DNA of 64,000 bases from Streptomyces phaeolivaceus. GTDB taxonomy: Bacteria > Actinomycetota > Actinomycetes > Streptomycetales > Streptomycetaceae. A model generated the notes under the pieces. It searched no databases and was not told where the DNA came from. It worked only from the letters and a program-made list of their open reading frames with translations. The position numbers were made by a program, and so were the translations under genes. This document shows, piece by piece, positions 55,810 through 64,000 of this stretch. Within the stretch, counting starts at the first letter, position 1. Each line of letters starts with the position of its first letter. Where the stretch lies: positions 8,122,001 to 8,186,000 of the forward strand of contig NZ_CP045096.1 in assembly GCF_009184865.1 (NCBI RefSeq). The letters are read 5' to 3'.

Positions 55810-57336
55810 GTGAGCAGCACACTCTTCAGGACGAAGAAGGTCGAGCAGTCCATCCTCGATACCGAGGAACCAGAGCACGCGCTCAAGAAATCCTTGTCCG
55901 CGCTGGATCTGACGGTCTTCGGCGTCGGTGTCATCATCGGCACCGGCATTTTCGTCCTCACCGGCACGGTGGCCAAGAACAACGCCGGTCCCGCCGTGGC
56001 CCTCGCCTTCGTCGTGGCCGGCGTCGTCTGCGCGCTCGCCGCTCTCTGCTACGCGGAGTTCGCGTCCACGGTCCCGGTCGCCGGATCCGCGTACACCTTC
56101 AGTTACGCCTCCCTCGGGGAGCTGCCCGCCTGGATCATCGGCTGGGACCTGGTGCTGGAGTTCGCGCTGGGGACGGCGGTGGTGGCGGTCGGCTGGTCCG
56201 GCTACATCCATTCGCTGCTGGCCAACGCGGGCTGGGAACTGCCCGCGGCGCTCAGTACGAGGGACGGGGCGGACGGCTTCGGCTTCGACATCCTCGCCGC
56301 CGCGCTCGTCCTGGTGCTCACCGCCATCCTCGTGGTCGGCACCAAGCTCTCCGCGCGGGTCACCTCGGTGGTCGTCGCCATCAAGGTGACGGTCGTCCTC
56401 ACCGTGATCATCGCGGGCGCCTTCCTCGTCGAGGGCAAGAACTACGACCCGTTCGTGCCGAAGGCGCAGGCGGTGCCGGCGGGGGACAGCCTGCAGTCCC
56501 CGCTGATCCAGCTGATGTTCGGCTGGGCGCCCTCCAACTTCGGTGTGATGGGCATCTTCACCGCCGCCTCCGTCGTCTTCTTCGCGTTCATCGGCTTCGA
56601 CGTCGTCGCCACGGCCGCCGAGGAGACGAAGAACCCGCAGCGGGACATGCCCCGGGGCATCATCGGCTCCCTCGTCATCTGCACCACGCTGTATGTGGCG
56701 GTGTCGATCGTGGTGACCGGGATGCGGCACTACAGCGAGCTGTCGGTGACCGCGCCGCTCGCCGACGCCTTCAAGGCCACCGGGCATCCGTGGTTCGCGG
56801 GCTTCATCAGCTTCGGCGCCGCCGTCGGTCTGACGACGGTGTGCATGATCCTGCTGCTCGGCCAGACCCGGGTGTTCTTCGCGATGAGCCGCGACGGACT
56901 GCTGCCGCGCTTCTTCTCCCATGTCCACCCGCGGTTCAGGACCCCGCACCGGCCGACCATCCTGCTCGGTGTGGTCATCGCGGTCCTCGCGGGTTTCACC
57001 CCGCTGAGCGAGCTGGCCGAGCTGGTGAACATCGGCACGCTGTTCGCCTTCGTGGTCGTCGCGATCGGCGTGATCATCCTGCGCCGGACCCGCCCCGATC
57101 TGCACCGGGCGTTCCGCACCCCCTGGGTGCCGTTCATCCCGATCCTCTCGGTGCTCGCCTCGCTGTGGCTGATGCTCAACCTGCCCACCGAGACCTGGCT
57201 CCGCTTCGCCGGCTGGATGGCGCTCGGCTTCGTCGTCTACTTCGTCTACGGCCGCTCGCACAGCCGCCTCGGACGCCATGAGGAGACCACCGTGGACGAG
57301 GTCGGCGGGAGGCCGCCGGGGAACGGCGCCGCGTAG
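55810..57336 (+). CDS. APC-superfamily amino-acid permease (cationic amino-acid transporter type)
   Basis: A 508-residue membrane protein with 12-13 predicted helices. The first helix and following loop carry the CAT-type signature (GVGVIIGTGIFVLTG, then YAEFASTVPVAGSAYTFSY). The family's GFDVVATAAEETKNPQRD loop is also present. It imports amino acids by proton symport or exchange; specificity is not clear from sequence. The GTG at 55810 is preceded by GGGAGG at seven bases, better than ATG 55777. The very long upstream open frame is antisense-like shadow of dxs. Confidence 0.9.
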   Translation: MSSTLFRTKKVEQSILDTEEPEHALKKSLSALDLTVFGVGVIIGTGIFVLTGTVAKNNAGPAVALAFVVAGVVCALAALCYAEFASTVPVAGSAYTFSYASLGELPAWIIGWDLVLEFALGTAVVAVGWSGYIHSLLANAGWELPAALSTRDGADGFGFDILAAALVLVLTAILVVGTKLSARVTSVVVAIKVTVVLTVIIAGAFLVEGKNYDPFVPKAQAVPAGDSLQSPLIQLMFGWAPSNFGVMGIFTAASVVFFAFIGFDVVATAAEETKNPQRDMPRGIIGSLVICTTLYVAVSIVVTGMRHYSELSVTAPLADAFKATGHPWFAGFISFGAAVGLTTVCMILLLGQTRVFFAMSRDGLLPRFFSHVHPRFRTPHRPTILLGVVIAVLAGFTPLSELAELVNIGTLFAFVVVAIGVIILRRTRPDLHRAFRTPWVPFIPILSVLASLWLMLNLPTETWLRFAGWMALGFVVYFVYGRSHSRLGRHEETTVDEVGGRPPGNGAA

Positions 57337-57448
57337 GCCGGTAGCCCTGTAGTCCCGTGGTGGCTGTGGCCCCGTGGGTTCCGCTTGTGGCGGGTGCCCA
57401 CGGGGCCACGTCGTCGGTACGGGGGCGGGCCTCGCGGTGGACGCCCGT

Positions 57449-57823
57449 TCAGGACTCCCCGCGCACCGCCCGGGGACCGGTCACCTCGGCGCCCAACTCG
57501 CCCACTCTGCGGCGTAGTTCGCGGTCGGCGGTGACGACGAGGCAGGGGCGGTCGCGGGCCTCCTCGGCGACCAGTTCCACGATGCGGTCGTCACCGCTGC
57601 GGGGGGCCGCCTCGACCCGTACGCCGGGGACCGGTTCCACTTCACGGGCGGCGCCCTCGACGACCAGGACGAGTTCGACGGGCTCGTCCCGGCCGGGGAC
57701 CCCGTCCCGGGCGAGCCGGTCGCGCAGGCGTTCCGCCGCGCCCCGGCGGTCGCGCCACCAGCCGTCGGGGACGGAGCCCACGACATTGGCCGCGTCGACG
57801 ATCACAAGCAGGGGGTCGTCCAT
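57449..57823 (-). CDS. Small NYN/PIN-like domain protein
   Basis: A 124-residue protein with the order of acidic motifs of NYN/PIN-like nucleases: LLVIVDAANVVGS near the N-terminus, GDDRIVELVAEE in the middle and LVVTADRELRRRV near the C-terminus. Such domains usually cut RNA using metal ions. The ATG at 57823 is placed right before the first motif; upstream codons of the longer frame do not look coding. Divergent from the next gene. Catalysis has not been shown for this family. Confidence 0.65.
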   Translation of the reverse strand: MDDPLLVIVDAANVVGSVPDGWWRDRRGAAERLRDRLARDGVPGRDEPVELVLVVEGAAREVEPVPGVRVEAAPRSGDDRIVELVAEEARDRPCLVVTADRELRRRVGELGAEVTGPRAVRGES

Positions 57824-57966
57824 GCGGACAGGGTCGCACGCCCGGCAGCCCCTCCCGGTTGGTGAAACGTTCATCCTATGATGGGGGCCGCTCGGCCTTC
57901 CGCGTTCCTGTGCGAGAAGGCGGCCGGGGAGCCGCGCCGAGCGTCATCGAAAGGGCAGGTCACGTC

Positions 57967-59088
57967 ATGCGGACCAGATCCGGGCGCGCCGCTGCCCAGG
58001 GGGCGGCGGCCGACACCTCGGCGAACGGCGGGGGCGGACGGCACCGGGCCGAGACCACCCTCGCCGGTACCTGGCTCGTCCTCGGCAAGGACGGCAGGCT
58101 CACCGCGTACGCCCGCGCGCGTACGGGGCTGCTGCGCTGGACGCAGAGCCGGCCCGGCGGCGCCGAGTGGACCGGCCCGGACCTCTTCCCCGTGGCCGGA
58201 CTGACCGACCTCCACCTCGTGCGGGGCGCGGACAGCTATGTGCACTTCCTCGGGCGGCGGGAGACCGCCAAGGGCGACGGTCCGGCCGCCGTGGACATCG
58301 TGCACGCCATCCAGTACCAGACCGGGCGGCCGGTCACCGAGTGGCGTTCGCTGGGCAATCCGCACAAGGACCCGGTGAAGGCCGCGCGGTTCGGGATACC
58401 GGCCGGGGCCGTGAGCGCCGGCGGCGACGTCCATGTCCTCGTGCGCAACGCGGGCGGCGGCGTCATGCTGCGCCGGGAGCTGGCGGGCGGCAAGTGGAGC
58501 CCGTGGACCGACCTCAAGGGCAGCGGGGTGCGGGACCCGGTGGCGGTGGTGGCGTACGCCTCCGGGCGGGTCGAGGTGATGGCCGGGGGCCAGGACCTCA
58601 TCATGCGCTGGACCCAGGACAAGCCCGACGGCGCGTTCGCGCAGACGCCGACCATTCCGCTGTCGGTGCTGCGCGGCAGCGCGGTGGGGCTGGAGACCGG
58701 GCCCGACCGGGCCACGTACTACTGGACCGACCCGGCCACCGGGGGTGTCGTCGCGCACCGGCCCGGTGGGTGGGTGATTCCGCTGGGCGGGGCGCCGGCC
58801 GAGGGACCGGTCGCCGTGCTGCGGGCGCCGCTCGACGGCTACGACTGTGTGGTGCTGGCCCATCGGGACATCGAGGGGCAGGTGATGCTGGCGGCGTGCG
58901 GAACGGAGAACGAGCAGGCCGGGGTGTGGTGGTCGCCCACGGGCGAGCGGTGCGTGGGGGCGCCGGCGCTGGCCCGGGACGCGTACGGGCGGGTCGTGCT
59001 GGGGGTGCTCGGGGCGGACGGGGCGCTGCGGGTCGCTGTGCAGCGGGACGAGGGTGGATTGGCTCTGGCGCCGTCTGTCCTTGTGTGA
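57967..59088 (+). CDS. Beta-propeller-like hypothetical protein (tachylectin/PLL type)
   Basis: A 373-residue protein made of repeated strands with W and G at regular steps (LTAYARARTGLLRWTQSRPGG, VMLRRELAGGKWSPWTDLKG, LIMRWTQDKPDG, VWWSPTGERCVG), like PLL/tachylectin propellers that bind sugars. No signal peptide is seen. ATG 57967 has AAGGGCAGG upstream. The last eight codons form the left arm of a giant terminator. Function unknown. Confidence 0.7.
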   Translation: MRTRSGRAAAQGAAADTSANGGGGRHRAETTLAGTWLVLGKDGRLTAYARARTGLLRWTQSRPGGAEWTGPDLFPVAGLTDLHLVRGADSYVHFLGRRETAKGDGPAAVDIVHAIQYQTGRPVTEWRSLGNPHKDPVKAARFGIPAGAVSAGGDVHVLVRNAGGGVMLRRELAGGKWSPWTDLKGSGVRDPVAVVAYASGRVEVMAGGQDLIMRWTQDKPDGAFAQTPTIPLSVLRGSAVGLETGPDRATYYWTDPATGGVVAHRPGGWVIPLGGAPAEGPVAVLRAPLDGYDCVVLAHRDIEGQVMLAACGTENEQAGVWWSPTGERCVGAPALARDAYGRVVLGVLGADGALRVAVQRDEGGLALAPSVLV

Positions 59089-59109
59089 CGGCGCCAGAGC
59101 CAATCCACC
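59053..59109 (+). terminator. Perfect 23-bp inverted repeat overlapping a stop codon
   Basis: Arms 59053-59075 and 59087-59109 are exact complements (ends GGTGGATTGG...CCAATCCACC) with an 11-base loop that contains the last codons. The stop TGA (59086-59088) sits at the loop edge. A very stable terminator, probably for the plus-strand gene. Confidence 0.8.
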
Positions 59110-59130
59110 GGGGTGGGTGCGTCGGCGGGT

Positions 59131-59184
59131 GCGGGTCGTTCGTGGTTGCTCGCGCGGTTCCCCGCGCCCCTGAAAAGCAGGGGC
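59131..59184 (+). repeat. Intergenic repeat (GCGCAGTTCCCCGCGCCCCT family), copy 3
   Basis: TCGTGGTTGCTCGCGCGGTT followed by CCCCGCGCCCCTG and a second arm CAGGGGC. It lies between two genes, as do the other copies. Confidence 0.7.
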
Positions 59185-59199
59185 TGCGCCCCATGCCTT

Positions 59200-59652
59200 T
59201 CAGGACCGCTGCCCCGTCGCCGGCGGCCACCGGCCGTCGTCCCCGCCCGCCCCGAGCGTGCCCCGTACGTCGGCCGACAGGCCGGCTCGGTCCATGGCTT
59301 CGCTGAGTGTCTGCCGGAACTCCTCGGTGTCGATTCCCGTCACCTTCGCCTCCACGACGACCTCCGACTCCTGATCACCGTGCGAGCTGCGCACCGAGAC
59401 CTTCACCGGAACCGCGCGCACCCGGATCCAGGCGCGCAGCACCGAGGCGAAGGCGGTGACCGCGCTTCCGGTCATGATGATCTCCAGGGCTGTGAGGGGG
59501 CCGCCCAGGGTGCCGGGCGCCGCCGGCTCCTGACACAGCCGTACGCCGTCGATGTCCGGCTCCTCCCCGAGCCTGCGGTACAGGTCGCGCAGGTCGTCGG
59601 CGGTCATCGGGTGCGAGGGGTGCGCCGCGACGGTCAGGATCATCTGGTCCAC
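59200..59652 (-). CDS. EACC1-type small membrane protein (effector-associated constant component)
   Basis: A 150-residue protein: an N-terminal alpha/beta part (DLRDLYRRLGEEPDIDGVRL), one hydrophobic segment (LTALEIIMTGSAVTAFASVLRAWI) and a beta-rich C-terminus (VKVSVRSSHGDQESEVVVEAKV). This is the layout of EACC1, described in actinobacterial conflict systems together with caspase, trypsin or STAND effectors. It lies 70 bases downstream of the caspase-STAND-WD40 gene on the same strand, as expected. The GTG at 59652 has AGGAG at five bases. It is thought to anchor or gate the effector; the mechanism is unknown. Confidence 0.8.
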   Translation of the reverse strand: MDQMILTVAAHPSHPMTADDLRDLYRRLGEEPDIDGVRLCQEPAAPGTLGGPLTALEIIMTGSAVTAFASVLRAWIRVRAVPVKVSVRSSHGDQESEVVVEAKVTGIDTEEFRQTLSEAMDRAGLSADVRGTLGAGGDDGRWPPATGQRS

Positions 59653-59722
59653 GTGGTCTCCTGGGTGAGAAAGGGGAGCGGGGCGGAAGGGGTTCGGGTC
59701 GGCACCTGCGGCGGTGGGCGGG

Positions 59723-62700
59723 TCAGGGGTCGGGGCACGCGTCCTGCGGGCGTACTCCGTTCGCGTACCGGGACCAGGCCGCCGTCATGGCGTCGGGCGG
59801 TGTCACGGCGCAGAGTCGGGAGACGAGGAACTCGGGGGACGGCCGGGACACGGTGACCGTCGCGTCCTCATGACCGACCACGAGTGTGTCCTGTGGGCCG
59901 AAGGCCAGGGCGGAGACCGGGCTCGGGCCTGCGGAATCGGTCAGGGCACGGAGCCGGCCACGGGTGTCCGCGCTCCACAACCGGACGTGCCCGGCGTCGT
60001 CACCGGTCGCCAGGAGGGTGCCCCGCTCGTTGAAGGCCATGGCCGTGATGGTGGCGGGGAGAGCGGCCCGCGAGCCGTGCCGCACCGGATCGTTCGTCGC
60101 AGCGGTCGTCAGGGTGCTCCCGTGAGCTGTCGCCAGGAGCCGGCCGTCGGAGGACAGGGCGACTCGGGACCAAGGGACGTACACCGTGTACGAGGAGGAG
60201 ACCCAGTCGGACCCCGCGACCTTCAGGGCACGGGCCCCGGCATCGGTGACGTCGTACAGGGCGGGGGCCGAGGCGCCCTGGACGAGGAGGCGGGTGCCGT
60301 CGCCGCCGAGAACGGCCGGCTGCGCGGTGTCGGCCAGGGTCTCCGACCCGAGAGCGGGCAGCCGCCGCGGACCCGAGGCGGCCGACAGGTCCCACAGCCG
60401 GGGACGGCCCGTGGCGTCGGACGTCAGCAGTGTGTCGGACGAGGGCGCGTACTGGAGCGCCGTCGTGCGCCCCGGGATCCGGATGGTGCCGGGTCGTGGC
60501 GCTCCCGGGCCGAGCCGCCACGACTCGGTGGTCCGCTTCCGCCCGACCAGCAGGCCGCCGATGCCGGGCCGGAACGCGAGCAGGCCGACGGGTCCCGCCG
60601 TGGAGCCGGAGATCCGCACCGGCTCGGGTGCCCGGGTGCCGGGGCCCACCTCGCCGTCCAGCGGGAATGCGTGGACCGAGCCGTCCCGCAGGCCGACCGC
60701 GACCGTGCCGGCGTCATCGGACAGTGCCACCGCGGAAGGGGCCGCGGCGAGGTGCAGCGTCGTCAGATGCCCGGGGCTCAGCAGCCAGCCCGTGTTCCAG
60801 AGCCGAGTCGTCCCGCCGGTCGTCGCCAGCAGTGACGCGTGGCCGTCGAAGACCGCCTTGTGGACCGGCGCGGGGTGGAAAACGTGGGGCGACTCGATGC
60901 CGGGCTCCAGGGTCGTGGCGAGCCGTGGTTCGCCGGCCCGGCTCACGTCCCACAGGCGTACGCCGTCCGCGGCGACGGCCAGGGCCCGGCCGTCGGGGGA
61001 GAAGTCGACACCGGTCACCTTTTCCGTACCGAGTCGGAACCCCTCGGCGGGGGACGACAGTGCCGCGCCGCCACCGTCGGGACGCACGGTCCACAGGGCC
61101 ACGCGTCCTCCGGCCCGAGCCTCGGCGAGGCGCCGTCCGTCCGGGCTGAAGGACAGCGGCAGCCCGCGCACATCCGCCCGCCTGCTCCTGGGCAGCGGGC
61201 CTCTCAGCGTCCGGCCCTCGTCCGTACGGGCGTGACGCAGCAGGAGGCGGCCGTCGGCACGACGTTCGGCGAGGATGTCGCCGTGCGGGCCAAACACGGC
61301 GAAGGCGTCCGGCAGGGTGCCGTCGGCCACCAGCCCGCCGCCGTCGGTCACCCGCCACAGCTCCGTGACGTCGCGGTTTCCCTCCTGGCCCATGGACGAG
61401 GGGAGCGTCTGGGCTACCGCCAGCATGCCGCCGTCGGCGCGGAAGGTGAGGTCGGCGGTGTCGAGCGACTCGGCTCCTGCCTCCCTCACCACGGTCGGGC
61501 CCGGACGAGGCCGGCCGGGACCGGTCCGCCACACCAGCAGCCGCCCGTCGGAGTCCACGCCGACCAGCAGGGCGGCGTCGGGACTGAAGCGGAGCGCGGT
61601 CAGCGCCGAGCCCTGCGGCAGATCGAGCGTCGCGGTCCGCCGGTGTCGGACGGTGTCCCACAGCCACACCCGCCCGTGCGCCTGAACGGCGAGCCGGTTC
61701 CCGCGCGGGTCGAACGCCAGGGTCTCGGCGGCCGGCAGCACGGTCGACGAACCCTGTGACTCCTGGGCGGGCAGCGCGGTCGCGGCACTGGCGTACAGGC
61801 TCGCGCGGGCCTGCGCGGTCCGCGCGGTGCGGTACGCGGCGACGGCGAGCCTGCCCGCCAGCACCGGGTCGGTTTCGCGCACCTCGTCCGACCGGGCGGC
61901 CAAGGACCGGGACAGCGCCGCCCGTTGATGAGCGGTCAGGGAGTGCTTGATCCGCGCCCGGTCCCACGCGCCACCGGCCGTGACGAGCAGCAGCGCCACC
62001 ACGGCCGCCGCGAGCAGCCGATGCCACCGGCGCAGCCTCCGCAGGGAACGCGCGGACATACGCTCCCGCCGGGCGGAGGCCCGCAGGAAACGCCATCCGA
62101 GTGCGCCCAGGTCGTCGGCGGGCCGGGTGTCGGCGGCGGCCCAGGCCTCGTCCAGCATCCGGCCCGTGTACAGCACCGACTCGTCGCCCCCGGCCTCGTG
62201 CCAGGCGTGGGCAGCCTGGAGGATCCGCTGTCGGCGGGTGAGCCAGTCGCGGTCCTGTTCCAGCCAGTCGCGCATCGTCGGCCAGGCGGGCAGCAGCGCC
62301 TCATGGATGAGCCGCACGGTCTCCCGGCCCGTCGCCGGATCGGTGTCCAGCGCCAGCAGCCGGGCCGCCCGCAGGTGCTCCAGTACGTGCCGGGTACCCG
62401 TGGGGTCGCCGAGTTCACGCAGCAGCCGGTCACGGGTCGTCCTGGTCCGGGTCGGAGGTCTGCCTTCCACCGACTGGACCAGCCGGGTCAGCAGCAGCCG
62501 CGCGATACGCCGCTCCTTGGGGCCGAGGCCCTGGAAGGCTCTGTCGGCCTGCGTGGCGACGACCGAGGCGATACCGCCGGAGGACCGGTAGGCGGCACGG
62601 GTGAGGAGGCCGCCGCTCCGGTTCTCCCAGGTGACCCGCAGCGCTTGCGCGAGATGCGGCAGGACGCTCGCGTCGTACTCGGCCTGCCCGGACGTTCCGC

Positions 62701-64000
62701 GGACGGACGTTCCGCGGACGGATGTTCCTTCGGCAGGTCTGTTCCGGCCCGGTGCCGGCGCGGCGGGCATGCCGGGCCCGTGGTCGCTGTCGGGGGACAC
62801 GTCCAGGTCGGCGATGATCAGCTCGACGAGCCCCTCCTCCACCGCCAGCCCTTCCGCGTGCGCGGGCCCCAGCACGGCCTCGCGCACCTCGTCGTGGCTG
62901 AGCGGGCCGACCGCGATCTGATTGCCGTTCAGGGCTTCGAGCAGGTGGGGGTGGGAGGCCAGGGCACCCAGGAAGTCGGCTCGGGCAGCCAGCAGGACAT
63001 GGGCCGACAGCGAGGCCGGTTCGCCGTCGGCCGGGTCCGTGGCGCGCGCCGCCGCGCACAGCGCCTCGACGAACGCCGAGGACTCGCGCGGATCCTCACA
63101 GAGGGTGAAGGCCTCCTCGAACTGGTCGACGACGATGACGGGCCCGAGAACCCGGTCCTTCGCCCTCGGCACGCGGCCGTCGGCGGCCCCGGGACGCGGA
63201 ACCACCGCCCCGGCGGACTGCGGTGCCGGGATCGCGGGCCGGCCCGGTGGTGTGCTCCGCCGCGCGGCCACCTCGCGCACCCAGGTGGTCATGGTCGCCG
63301 CGCCGCCCCGGTCCAGTTCGGCGCGCAGCGTCGCGCGCGGTCTGCCCAGGTCGGCGGAGAAGGCCTCCGCGAGCGCGTCCAGGGGGCGGTGGGTGGGAGC
63401 CAGCACGATCCGCGGACGGTGCTCACTGCCCGCCACGGTCCGGGCCCGCGCCAGATCCTGGAGGAGCCCGGCGTGGATCAGCGAGGACTTGCCGCAACCC
63501 GAGGGACCCAGCAGCATCACCGGCAGCGGCGGACCGAAGGGCGCGGTCAGACAGACCGCGAGGCGGCTGATGATCCGCTCACGGCCGTGGAACCAGTGGG
63601 CCGTACCGGCGTCGAAGGGAGAGAGACCGGGGTACGGACACACCCCGCTGTCGCGGACATGCCGCTCCCCGGGCGCCGAGTCGTCGGCCGCGGCCTCGGG
63701 ATGGACGTTGCGGCCCAGCACCATCAGTTCGGCTCTGCCACGGGACTGGACGGTCGGTGTCGGGCTCAGCTGCCGTGTCAGATGGGCCGCGACGTCCCCG
63801 AGCGTCAGATCGGTGGGCAGTCCGGCCGCCCCTCGCTCCAGCAACTCGATCAGCCGACCGCTCATCGCCGTATGGCGCTCGCCGACCGGAGCCAGTGCCT
63901 GTTCGTCCGCCGAGGCCGCCGTCAGCAGGTAACTCTGCCGCAGAGGGCCGAAGTTCACGGAGAGGGCGCGGCCCGCGTAGCAGCAGTCCAGTACGACGAC
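59723..64000 (-). CDS. Caspase - nSTAND1 - TM - WD40 protein, 5' end beyond window
   Basis: At least 1,425 residues; the frame stays open to the window edge. The edge codes for VVVLDCCYAGRALS, where the Cys of DCCYAG is the catalytic residue of a caspase-like (C14) protease. An nSTAND1 ATPase follows: CPYPGLSPFDAGTAHWFHGRE, Walker A LLGPSGCGKSSLIHAGLL and Walker B PVIVVDQFEEAFTL. Next comes one membrane helix (LLAAAVVALLLVTAGGAW, near 61985) and a C-terminal WD40 propeller of many repeats (TALRFSPDAALLVGVDSDGRLLVWRTG, VTGVDFSPDGRALAVAADGVRLWD). The WD40 part probably senses, the STAND part switches and the caspase cuts, in a phage-defence or cell-death pathway. EACC1 is encoded directly downstream. 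Confidence 0.93.
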   Translation of the reverse strand, partial: VVVLDCCYAGRALSVNFGPLRQSYLLTAASADEQALAPVGERHTAMSGRLIELLERGAAGLPTDLTLGDVAAHLTRQLSPTPTVQSRGRAELMVLGRNVHPEAAADDSAPGERHVRDSGVCPYPGLSPFDAGTAHWFHGRERIISRLAVCLTAPFGPPLPVMLLGPSGCGKSSLIHAGLLQDLARARTVAGSEHRPRIVLAPTHRPLDALAEAFSADLGRPRATLRAELDRGGAATMTTWVREVAARRSTPPGRPAIPAPQSAGAVVPRPGAADGRVPRAKDRVLGPVIVVDQFEEAFTLCEDPRESSAFVEALCAAARATDPADGEPASLSAHVLLAARADFLGALASHPHLLEALNGNQIAVGPLSHDEVREAVLGPAHAEGLAVEEGLVELIIADLDVSPDSDHGPGMPAAPAPGRNRPAEGTSVRGTSVRGTSGQAEYDASVLPHLAQALRVTWENRSGGLLTRAAYRSSGGIASVVATQADRAFQGLGPKERRIARLLLTRLVQSVEGRPPTRTRTTRDRLLRELGDPTGTRHVLEHLRAARLLALDTDPATGRETVRLIHEALLPAWPTMRDWLEQDRDWLTRRQRILQAAHAWHEAGGDESVLYTGRMLDEAWAAADTRPADDLGALGWRFLRASARRERMSARSLRRLRRWHRLLAAAVVALLLVTAGGAWDRARIKHSLTAHQRAALSRSLAARSDEVRETDPVLAGRLAVAAYRTARTAQARASLYASAATALPAQESQGSSTVLPAAETLAFDPRGNRLAVQAHGRVWLWDTVRHRRTATLDLPQGSALTALRFSPDAALLVGVDSDGRLLVWRTGPGRPRPGPTVVREAGAESLDTADLTFRADGGMLAVAQTLPSSMGQEGNRDVTELWRVTDGGGLVADGTLPDAFAVFGPHGDILAERRADGRLLLRHARTDEGRTLRGPLPRSRRADVRGLPLSFSPDGRRLAEARAGGRVALWTVRPDGGGAALSSPAEGFRLGTEKVTGVDFSPDGRALAVAADGVRLWDVSRAGEPRLATTLEPGIESPHVFHPAPVHKAVFDGHASLLATTGGTTRLWNTGWLLSPGHLTTLHLAAAPSAVALSDDAGTVAVGLRDGSVHAFPLDGEVGPGTRAPEPVRISGSTAGPVGLLAFRPGIGGLLVGRKRTTESWRLGPGAPRPGTIRIPGRTTALQYAPSSDTLLTSDATGRPRLWDLSAASGPRRLPALGSETLADTAQPAVLGGDGTRLLVQGASAPALYDVTDAGARALKVAGSDWVSSSYTVYVPWSRVALSSDGRLLATAHGSTLTTAATNDPVRHGSRAALPATITAMAFNERGTLLATGDDAGHVRLWSADTRGRLRALTDSAGPSPVSALAFGPQDTLVVGHEDATVTVSRPSPEFLVSRLCAVTPPDAMTAAWSRYANGVRPQDACPDP

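Overview
The window is chromosomal DNA of a Streptomyces. Third codon positions are almost always G or C, and GTG starts and GTGA/ATGA stop-start overlaps are common. The right half is a recognisable Streptomyces core block. From memory its gene order matches the S. coelicolor SCO5998-SCO6016 neighbourhood: XRE-MurA fusion, aconitase, ngcEFG, rok7B7, xylFGH, dxs and an APC permease. Those locus numbers were not checked here.

Layout. 1-5.6 kb: the C-terminal part of an NB-ARC/TPR regulator (cut by the window edge), a secreted I36-type inhibitor and a large LuxR (LAL) regulator. 5.4-9.3 kb: wreckage. There are two truncated IS5-type transposase tails, a decapitated membrane protein, a VOC protein, and a nearly intact IS701-type element sitting inside a structured non-coding sequence (possibly a group II intron relic). 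9.3-17.8 kb: two adjacent large genes of no family I recognise, the second a roughly 2,020-residue STAND/AAA-like ATPase. They are followed by an AbiE-type toxin pair. A 22-bp sequence lies on each side of this block (8841 and 19390), so it may be a defence island; this is my best candidate for an undescribed system.

19.5-28.1 kb: the XRE-MurA fusion gene and the aconitase gene would be adjacent and divergent in the ancestral order. They are now separated by a DUF4236 gene, a double VOC protein, a MITE and a Tn7-like transposition operon (tnsA, tnsB, tnsC, tniQ, all overlapping by 4 nt). A near-identical operator (ATCTC-N6-GAGAT) precedes both XRE-murA and aconitase, which suggests the fusion protein controls both promoters. 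The aconitase promoter also carries an iron-box-like sequence.

28.1-45 kb: aconitase, a LuxR-type regulator next to a secreted subtilisin-like protease, a deletion scar holding three truncated genes, two coupled hypothetical genes, an AA10 LPMO with a CebR box, and a secreted GH92 alpha-mannosidase with a LacI-type operator. 45-57 kb: sugar uptake and its control. ngcEFG is predicted to import N-acetylglucosamine/diacetylchitobiose and has a DasR-like site at its promoter. rok7B7 and the xylose importer xylFGH follow, then dxs (isoprenoid entry) and an amino-acid permease. Neither ABC system with two permeases has its own ATPase for the ngc operon, which presumably uses the shared ATPase MsiK. 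Related short repeats recur in three intergenic regions.

57.4-64 kb: a small NYN/PIN-like protein, a beta-propeller-like protein ending in a very long terminator hairpin, and a conflict module. That module consists of an EACC1-type small membrane protein and a caspase-nSTAND-TM-WD40 protein whose N-terminus lies beyond the window. No tRNA, rRNA or CRISPR array was seen.
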